DNA of 64,000 nt. Source: Arsukibacterium sp. MJ3 (GTDB lineage: Bacteria > Pseudomonadota > Gammaproteobacteria > Enterobacterales > Alteromonadaceae). Location: NCBI RefSeq assembly GCF_000987765.1, contig NZ_LAHP01000017.1, positions 1 to 64,000 of the forward strand, read 5' to 3'. Made by a program: the position numbers and the translations under genes. The notes under the pieces are model-generated. The model was given only the letters and a program-made list of their open reading frames with translations. It did no database searches and was not told the origin of the DNA. This document shows, piece after piece, positions 58,893 to 64,000 of this stretch (position 1 is the first letter of the stretch; every line of letters starts with the position of its first letter).

Positions 58893-60281
58893 TTACTCGT
58901 ATTGCTCACGGTATTTACGCACTATTACCAGCGCGACAACATTCAACAGCAGGGTAATCACGAACAGGGTTAAACCCAGGGCAAACGCGACTAACGACTG
59001 CGGGCTGGCAAAATCATTGTCACCGGTTAACTGGTTTACAATGGTAACCGTTACGGTTGATACTGCTTCAAATGGGTTAGCCGACAGTGAAGGACTATTA
59101 CCTGCGGCTAATACGACTATCATGGTTTCACCAATAGCCCGGCTGGCCGCCAGTAATATTGCGCCAACAATACCCGGCAAGGCTGCGGGTAACACCACTT
59201 TACGCACCGTTTCAGATTTAGTTGCCCCCAAGCCAAGCGACGCATCACGCAAGGCTTTCGGTACTTGGGTAATAATATCGTCAGATAACGACGAAATAAA
59301 CGGGATGATCATAATACCCATCACTACCCCCGCCGTTAGCGCAGATGTAGCCCGAATGGTTAAACCAATACTGGCACCAAAGTCGGCTAAAAAGGGGCCC
59401 ACCGTTACCAGTGCAAAAAACCCGTAAACAATAGTTGGAATTCCCGCCAATACTTCAATAATGGGTTTAGCCGTGGTACGAAAACCCACTGGTGCATATT
59501 CAGCCAGATAAATCGCCACCATTAAGCCCAGCGGAATGGCCACCAGCAAGGCAATTGCCGCCACCATCATGGTGCCCGATAACAACGGTAATATACCGAA
59601 ACTTCCCTGACTACCAGTGAGTGAGCCTTCAGTTAGGCCAGTTGTTGAGAACCGCGGGTTCCAGGTGGTACCGAAGAAGAAATCGGCTGGCGGAATAAAG
59701 CTGAAAAAATTGATGGTTTCAGTAACCATCGATAGCACAATACCAATAGTGGTTAAAATAGCCACGGTAGAACAAATGATTAATACCGCTTTTACCGTGC
59801 GCTCAATTTGATGCCGGGCCCGCAACTGCGGTTGAATACGCTTATAACTAAAAAACAGGCCGGCTGCAGCAATTGACGCCAGTAATCCAGTGAGCAAGAC
59901 CGCACTGCTGGTTTTTAGCTGCTGCATATAAGCCGCTGCCGCTAATTCCCAAGACTCTGCCTCGGCAACAATGCCAAAATTATTGGCCAGGTTGCTAATG
60001 CGGCGCATAATAACATCGGCACTCATGCCCTCCGCCGCCAGTGCGTCAGCAGGTAATTGTGCAGACACCATACTACTGATGACCCCTGGTGCCAGCAGCG
60101 ACCACAGCAATAAAATGAAGAAAGCAGGTATAAAGGCCCACAACCCCACCATCATGCCGTAATGATGGGGCCTTGAGTGCATTGTCTGCACTGCCGCCAC
60201 CCGACGACTGCGCACCATGCCAAGCTGATAGCCAATTGCCATCAATGCCAGCAACAGTGCTATTAACGAAAGATTACTCAT
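58893..60281 (-). CDS. pstC: phosphate ABC transporter permease PstC (system 2)
   Basis: Second permease half of system 2. The 462-residue protein has eight or so membrane segments, a periplasmic stretch between about 80 and 125, and the loop PKALRDASLGLGATKSETV. The frame begins MSNLSLIALLLALMAIGYQL. A terminator and two back-to-back Pho boxes lie between pstS2 and this gene, suggesting its own promoter. The sequence FGTTWNPRFS is typical of this PstC class. Confidence 0.94.
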   Translation of the reverse strand: MSNLSLIALLLALMAIGYQLGMVRSRRVAAVQTMHSRPHHYGMMVGLWAFIPAFFILLLWSLLAPGVISSMVSAQLPADALAAEGMSADVIMRRISNLANNFGIVAEAESWELAAAAYMQQLKTSSAVLLTGLLASIAAAGLFFSYKRIQPQLRARHQIERTVKAVLIICSTVAILTTIGIVLSMVTETINFFSFIPPADFFFGTTWNPRFSTTGLTEGSLTGSQGSFGILPLLSGTMMVAAIALLVAIPLGLMVAIYLAEYAPVGFRTTAKPIIEVLAGIPTIVYGFFALVTVGPFLADFGASIGLTIRATSALTAGVVMGIMIIPFISSLSDDIITQVPKALRDASLGLGATKSETVRKVVLPAALPGIVGAILLAASRAIGETMIVVLAAGNSPSLSANPFEAVSTVTVTIVNQLTGDNDFASPQSLVAFALGLTLFVITLLLNVVALVIVRKYREQYE

Positions 60282-60345
60282 GCTTGCTCCATTCGCCGAT
60301 ACTGGTTACCCACGCGGGATAATAACCTCTGTTATAAGCCGCGCA

Positions 60346-60379
60346 AGCTTAATGCTTACATATTGCAGTTTTATTACAG
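60346..60379 (-). promoter_or_regulatory. PhoB box and weak -10 ahead of pstC2
   Basis: On the minus strand CTGTAAT-AAAA-CTGCAAT (60362-60379), then TAAGCT (60346-60351) ten bases on. It would give pstC2-pstA2-pstB2 a promoter separate from pstS2. Confidence 0.55.
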
Positions 60380-60382
60380 CCG

Positions 60383-60400
60383 CTGTCATATTACTGAAAT
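60383..60400 (+). promoter_or_regulatory. second, oppositely oriented PhoB box in the pstS2-pstC2 gap
   Basis: On the plus strand CTGTCAT-ATTA-CTGAAAT. It is three bases from the minus-strand box and points towards the pstS2 3' end. No -10 is evident on that side. It is nearly the same as the pstS2 box at 61550. Confidence 0.5.
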
Positions 60401-60424
60401 AAAAAAGAGGACCTATTGGTCCTC
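60401..60424 (-). terminator. terminator between pstS2 and pstC2
   Basis: GAGGACC-AATA-GGTCCTC on the minus strand, then six T. It likely limits readthrough from pstS2 into pstC2, giving more binding protein than permease. Confidence 0.9.
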
Positions 60425-60463
60425 ATTATCACACACTTATAATAACCGCCTACCTAAAACCGC

Positions 60464-61492
60464 TTACAACGATTTTTTGCCGCGAATATCAGCTAGTATC
60501 GCAGCGCGCTCTGCGTCATCCAACGGAATTAAACCAGCCGCTTCCAATGGGCTACCGAAACCTGAAGCAAGGTCAGATACAAAGTACTCGGTAAATTGTT
60601 GTAAACCTGGGATCACACCGATATGCTCGCCTTTAACATAGAAATATAAAGGCCGCGACACCGGATAAGTCCCGGCAATAATGTTTTCAACAGTGGGTTC
60701 AATATCATCTACTGTAGCAACTTTAATCCGATCACGGTTGGCTTCATAAAAACTTAATCCAAATACCCCAAGCGCATTTTTTTGCGCTTGTAAACGCGCC
60801 AAGGTTTCGGTGTAGTCACCAGCAATTTCTACAACATTGCCATCGGTACGCATGGCTAAGCAGAAATTATTCAGCTCTTCTTTTGGTAATGCCTGTACTT
60901 CAGCAAAGGTTTTACAACCTTCAATAATTACTTTTTCTTCGTATACTTCACGGGTGCCATGGTTAGAGCCCGGAATGGCTAAAAGAATAGCTTGATCGGG
61001 CAGCGACTTATCAATTTGCTGCCAGTTGGTATAAGGGTTGTCAATCATCTTACCGTTTTGTGGTACTTGAGCAGCCTGGGCAAGAAACACATGTTTTGGT
61101 TTTAATTTGAAAATACCAGCATCAATGCGTGAGGCAAATACGATACCGTCATAACCAATTTTAACTTCGATAATTTGGTTTACGCCGTTAGCGTTACAGG
61201 CTTCTATTTCGGCCGGGCGCATAGGGCGTGATGAGTTAGCAATATCAATGGTATTGGTACCCACACCCTGGCAAAACTGGCGCAGGCCACCAGATGAGCC
61301 GCCTGAACCTACTACCGGCGTTCGAAATTGCGCAAAAGTATTGCCAAACTCTTCAGCCGCAATGGAAGAAAACGGTAACACAGTAGACGAACCAGCAACC
61401 TGAATAGTATCACGATTAGCATGGGCCTGGCCTGCAAACGCCAGACTCACAGCAGAGGCAACAACCAGTTTAGTAAGCATATTCATGTTCAT
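60464..61492 (-). CDS. pstS: phosphate-binding periplasmic protein PstS (system 2)
   Basis: Binding protein of the second importer. The 342-residue product has a signal peptide (about 1-25, ending AGQAHA), then RDTIQVAGSSTVLPFSSIAAEEFG, VVGSGGSSGGLRQFCQG, SSRPMRPAEIEACNANG and PGSNHGTREVYEEKVII, the phosphate-binding loops of the PstS class with a T/S-rich pocket. A PhoB box and -10 lie upstream. It is the first gene of the second pst cluster, separated from pstC2 by a terminator. Confidence 0.95.
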   Translation of the reverse strand: MNMNMLTKLVVASAVSLAFAGQAHANRDTIQVAGSSTVLPFSSIAAEEFGNTFAQFRTPVVGSGGSSGGLRQFCQGVGTNTIDIANSSRPMRPAEIEACNANGVNQIIEVKIGYDGIVFASRIDAGIFKLKPKHVFLAQAAQVPQNGKMIDNPYTNWQQIDKSLPDQAILLAIPGSNHGTREVYEEKVIIEGCKTFAEVQALPKEELNNFCLAMRTDGNVVEIAGDYTETLARLQAQKNALGVFGLSFYEANRDRIKVATVDDIEPTVENIIAGTYPVSRPLYFYVKGEHIGVIPGLQQFTEYFVSDLASGFGSPLEAAGLIPLDDAERAAILADIRGKKSL

Positions 61493-61533
61493 TACTTTAA
61501 TCCTCGGGTAACGGTGTGTGTTAAGTTAAGCAC

Positions 61534-61567
61534 AGTATGCGATATTTTTATTGCAGTAATATGACAG
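61534..61567 (-). promoter_or_regulatory. PhoB box and -10 of pstS2
   Basis: On the minus strand CTGTCAT-ATTA-CTGCAAT (61550-61567), then CATACT (61534-61539) ten bases on. Confidence 0.82.
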
Positions 61568-61602
61568 TCAACTAACTAAAGCATAGACCTAAATTCAAGC
61601 CA

Positions 61603-61629
61603 ATAAAAAACCCGCACTGTTGGCGGGTT
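61603..61629 (-). terminator. terminator of the small lipoprotein gene
   Basis: On the minus strand ACCCGC and GCGGGT pair around CAACAGT-type loop, followed by TTTTT. It separates the small lipoprotein from pstS2. Confidence 0.85.
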
Positions 61630-61677
61630 TAGCGTTGTGCCTTAACAGGCGTTACTTTAATAGTGGCTTTAAAGCAT

Positions 61678-61899
61678 TTACTGCTGGTCTTTTGTAACTG
61701 CCACTCTTTTGGTTGGCGGGTTTAACCACACCACATGGCCGGTATGCGCAGCCGTTCTGGTTAAGGTAGGTGCTGGCGTTAATCTCTCGTTGTCGACGAC
61801 ATAGGTATACTGCTGTTCACTGAAACTGGAACAACCACTTAGGCTGATACATGCTGCAGTTACTAGGGCGCTTATTGCATGCTTACTGTTGATTTTCAT
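61678..61899 (-). CDS. small lipoprotein of unknown function
   Basis: A 73-residue protein with lipobox LSGC (C23) after a signal peptide; the mature part is only about 50 residues and polar (SSFSEQQYTYVVDNERLTP to TKRVAVTKDQ). I do not recognise the family. It has its own Pho-box candidate and a terminator, and lies between pstS2 and a PhoU paralogue. It may be a Pho-regulated envelope protein; this is positional inference. Confidence 0.7.
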   Translation of the reverse strand: MKINSKHAISALVTAACISLSGCSSFSEQQYTYVVDNERLTPAPTLTRTAAHTGHVVWLNPPTKRVAVTKDQQ

Positions 61900-61949
61900 T
61901 GTTTACTCCTGCTACGTATTACCCAAACTATAGTCAGGGCACGCCATGC

Positions 61950-61983
61950 TGTCTAGCATATTTTTATTACAGTTTAGTGAAGG
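61950..61983 (-). promoter_or_regulatory. candidate PhoB box of the small lipoprotein
   Basis: On the minus strand CCTTCAC-TAAA-CTGTAAT (61966-61983), then TAGACA (61950-61955). The first half has two mismatches. Confidence 0.45.
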
Positions 61984-62085
61984 CTGAAAATTTATTTTAT
62001 ATTTTTTAAATCATTGTTTTTAATGCTATTTTCAAATAATCACTACACGTCTTTAGTCATAATAACGTCATCTAGTTTGGTTAAT

Positions 62086-62131
62086 TGTTAATTGCACTTT
62101 TAATTGTGCTTTTAATTGTGCTTTTAATTGC
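62086..62131. repeat. short tandem repeat after the PhoU paralogue
   Basis: The 12-mer TTTTAATTGTGC occurs twice exactly (62098-62109, 62110-62121), flanked by partial copies TTAATTGCAC (62088) and TTTTAATTGC (62122). It lies just past the 3' end of the minus-strand phoU-like gene. Confidence 0.75.
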
Positions 62132-62142
62132 AAGAATGGGCT

Positions 62143-62835
62143 TTAACGAGGGCGTCGTGGTTGTAATTCAACCCTTAATGATTGACCGCTGCTAACCTTA
62201 GCTAGAAAAATAGCCTGCTTTGCCAAGTTAACGCTGTGCTCAGCAATGCGCTCCAACGCTCTGGCAACCCAGTTAACACTAACCGTACTCTCTAGCAGCG
62301 CAGACTGATCAGCGCTATTGAGTAAATTGCAACGTAGAATAGAACCGTAATAACGGTTTACCAGCGGTGCCAGCTGTTGCGCCTGTTCAGCTTTGCCGAT
62401 ACTTTGCTGTTGCAAAGCCGCCAATGCCAGCGTCAGCATTTTAGCTACCGGCTCAGCCAGGGTAGCAATAGCCGTTAATTGGCTTAATGCCGGCTGACCA
62501 GTGGTTGCTAACAGTACTTGCTGCGCTATCTGATTAGCTTGATTGCTAATTTGCTCGATATCACGAATTGCCTTCAGCAATGCCAGTACCAACCGTAAAT
62601 CACTGTTACTCGCGGTATGGCTAAGCATGTCCAGGCAGTGATCATCCATTTCAATTTCAAAATCATGCACTTTTGGCAACTGACTTAACGCCTGCCGCGC
62701 CAACACGGGGTTTTGTTCTATATAAGCCTGTAGCGCCTGCTCAAACTGTTGCTGTGCCAACGCACTTACCGCATACAAACGCTGGCGCGCCTGTGCCATT
62801 TCAATGCCAAAATCCATTACAGGTTCTTCTGTCAT
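62143..62835 (-). CDS. PhoU-like protein (diverged paralogue)
   Basis: A 230-residue helical protein with the PhoU fold: MDFGIEMAQARQRLYAVSAL, DFEIEMDDHCLDMLSHTASNSDLRLVLALLKAIRDIEQISNQANQIA in the first half and VSVNWVARALERIAEHSVNLAKQAIFLAK in the second. Compared with PhoU at 35796 the residue GDE of the first metal motif is replaced by QISNQ, while the second keeps ERIAEH. So it may have lost one metal cluster. It stands alone beside the arsenate gene, divergent from it. A role as the PhoU of system 2 is inference. Confidence 0.8.
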   Translation of the reverse strand: MTEEPVMDFGIEMAQARQRLYAVSALAQQQFEQALQAYIEQNPVLARQALSQLPKVHDFEIEMDDHCLDMLSHTASNSDLRLVLALLKAIRDIEQISNQANQIAQQVLLATTGQPALSQLTAIATLAEPVAKMLTLALAALQQQSIGKAEQAQQLAPLVNRYYGSILRCNLLNSADQSALLESTVSVNWVARALERIAEHSVNLAKQAIFLAKVSSGQSLRVELQPRRPR

Positions 62836-62865
62836 ATCACTCCCGTTGGGCTAAACCGACTAGCC

Positions 62866-62880
62866 TGCTATTATATAGCA
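62866..62880. promoter_or_regulatory. inverted repeat between phoU-like gene and ArsJ-associated GAPDH
   Basis: TGCTAT-TAT-ATAGCA in the 99-bp divergent gap. It could be an operator, for example for an ArsR-type regulator, but none is encoded nearby. Confidence 0.3.
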
Positions 62881-62934
62881 TTAGCTAACTATACCTGCCT
62901 AAAGAAGTGGCTATGACATTAAAAGGAACGCACT

Positions 62935-63951
62935 ATGAGTATAAAAGTTGGTATTAACGGTTTTGGCCGTATCGGTCGTCTGGCATTACGCGCGGCCTTT
63001 GACTGGCCTGAGCTGGAGTTTGTGCAAATTAACGACCCGGCTGCCGATGCGGCTACCCATGCCCATCTATTAAATTTTGACTCGGTGCATGGTATTTGGC
63101 AACACAATGCCACTGCTGATGGCAGCAACATCGTTATTAATGGCAAGGTAATTCAGGTTAGCCACAACAAAGCCATAGGCGACACCGACTGGTCGGGCTG
63201 CGACCTGGTTATTGAAGCCTCGGGCAAAATGAAAACCGTGGCGGTACTAAAGGGTTATCTAGAACAAGGTGTAAAGCGGGTGGTAGTAAGTGCGCCTGTT
63301 AAAGAAGCGGGCGCGTTAAATATAGTATTGGGCGTTAATCATCAGTTGTATGACAAAGCTAAACACCAAATTGTTACTGCTGCCAGCTGCACTACCAACT
63401 GCCTGGCGCCGGTGGTAAAAGTGATTCACCAGCAGCTGGGGATTAAACATGGCGCTATTACCACTATTCATAGCCTAACCAACAGCCAAAGCATTCTGGA
63501 TACCCCGCATAAAGATTTACGCCGCGCCCGTGCCTGCGGCAGCAGCTTAATTCCAACTACTACGGGCTCAGCTAGCGCTATTGTCGAAATTTTCCCGGAA
63601 TTAACCGGCCGTCTAAATGGGCATGCCATCAGAGTGCCGCTTACTAATGCCTCTTTAACCGACTGCGTATTTGAAGTAGAACGCGCTACCACGGTTGAAG
63701 AAGTTAACCGCTTGCTTAAGACAGCAGCCGAAGGCGAACTACAAGGTATTTTGGGCTATGAAACCCGGCCATTAGTCTCGATTGATTACAAAACCGACCC
63801 ACGCTCAAGTATTATTGATGCCCTCAGCACCATGGTGATTAACGGTACTCAAGTAAAAATTTATGCCTGGTATGACAATGAGTGGGGTTATGCTAATCGC
63901 ACGGTAGAACTTGCGCGGCTGGTCGGCTTGCAGGATAAACACCCTGAGTAA
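62935..63951 (+). CDS. gapdh: ArsJ-associated glyceraldehyde-3-phosphate dehydrogenase
   Basis: GAPDH homologue that couples arsenate to glyceraldehyde-3-phosphate, giving unstable 1-arseno-3-phosphoglycerate for export by ArsJ. The 338-residue protein has the Rossmann motif [16 protein letters not shown], the catalytic C152 in [28 protein letters not shown] and the end [19 protein letters not shown]. Features such as [16 protein letters not shown] and [14 protein letters not shown] match the arsJ-linked subfamily better than glycolytic GapA or Epd. GGAAC precedes the ATG. The next gene begins 21 bases later. Assignment to the subfamily is from memory of its sequence, not a search. Confidence 0.85.
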   Translation: MSIKVGINGFGRIGRLALRAAFDWPELEFVQINDPAADAATHAHLLNFDSVHGIWQHNATADGSNIVINGKVIQVSHNKAIGDTDWSGCDLVIEASGKMKTVAVLKGYLEQGVKRVVVSAPVKEAGALNIVLGVNHQLYDKAKHQIVTAASCTTNCLAPVVKVIHQQLGIKHGAITTIHSLTNSQSILDTPHKDLRRARACGSSLIPTTTGSASAIVEIFPELTGRLNGHAIRVPLTNASLTDCVFEVERATTVEEVNRLLKTAAEGELQGILGYETRPLVSIDYKTDPRSSIIDALSTMVINGTQVKIYAWYDNEWGYANRTVELARLVGLQDKHPE

Positions 63952-63972
63952 GAGCAACCAATAGAGAGCAAC

Positions 63973-64000
63973 ATGGTTTTAGCACCACTTACGCCTGAAG
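63973..64000 (+). CDS. arsJ: start of downstream gene, probably arsJ (cut by window edge)
   Basis: Only nine codons are visible (MVLAPLTPE), with GAGAG ahead of the ATG. In clusters of this GAPDH type the next gene is arsJ, a major-facilitator exporter of 1-arseno-3-phosphoglycerate. The sequence itself is too short to confirm. Confidence 0.45.

Noticed and set aside
62935-63951. Assignment as glycolytic GapA or erythrose-4-phosphate dehydrogenase Epd
   Set aside because: The divergent residues around the N-terminal and substrate regions, and the following gene start, fit the ArsJ-associated subfamily better. pgk or tkt neighbours are not seen.

Overview
The window reads as a chromosome segment from a gammaproteobacterium of the Alteromonadales type, close to Rheinheimera, Alishewanella or Arsukibacterium. 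The grounds are family resemblance and gene order (tsaE-amiB-mutL, orn/rsgA-psd, groES-groEL, aroQ-accB-accC, prmA/dusB-fis, queA-tgt-yajC-secD-secF). No database search was possible, so the genus is an inference. I see no rRNA, prophage, insertion sequence, integrase or CRISPR array. There is one tRNA, tRNA-Gly(GCC).

Layout. Bases 1-31000 are mostly housekeeping: mutL (cut by the left edge), amiB, tsaE, queG, a DUF1289 protein, tRNA-Gly, orn, rsgA, psd, a glycerophosphodiesterase, a MerC-type membrane protein, a PriC-like protein, a DUF3016 protein, groEL/groES with a sigma-32-like promoter, dsbD, aroQ-accB-accC, prmA, dusB-fis, purH, a CsaA-like protein, fpr, a tandem pair of TraT-like lipoproteins, suhB, a rhodanese, the queA-tgt-yajC-secD-secF run and an OxyR-type regulator with both redox cysteines. 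A secreted subtilase follows at 31.3-33.6 kb.

From 33.7 kb to the right edge nearly everything concerns phosphate. In order: pit and its DUF47 partner; pstS-pstC-pstA-pstB-phoU (system 1); a GcvR-like ACT protein; ppk-ppx, followed by an M20 amidohydrolase and tag; phoB-phoR; a large duplicated beta-helix lipoprotein with a TonB-dependent receptor; a porin; a second pstS-pstC-pstA-pstB; a small lipoprotein; a PhoU paralogue; and an ArsJ-associated GAPDH followed by the first codons of a gene that is probably arsJ.

By eye I find PhoB-box-like direct repeats (7-mers on an 11-bp period) in front of pstS1, ppk, phoB, the beta-helix lipoprotein, the porin (six half-sites), pstS2, pstC2 and the small lipoprotein. 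One reverse-oriented set overlies the predicted promoter of DUF47-pit. Several have a plausible -10 hexamer exactly 10 bp downstream. My model is a PhoB-run island. In phosphate starvation it would raise outer-membrane entry (porin, TonB receptor with lipoprotein), periplasmic capture and ABC import (two Pst systems) and polyphosphate turnover, and lower Pit. Next to it, arsenate taken in by the same transporters would be removed as 1-arseno-3-phosphoglycerate by GAPDH plus ArsJ. The least explained part is the PhoB-linked lipoprotein/TonB-receptor pair.
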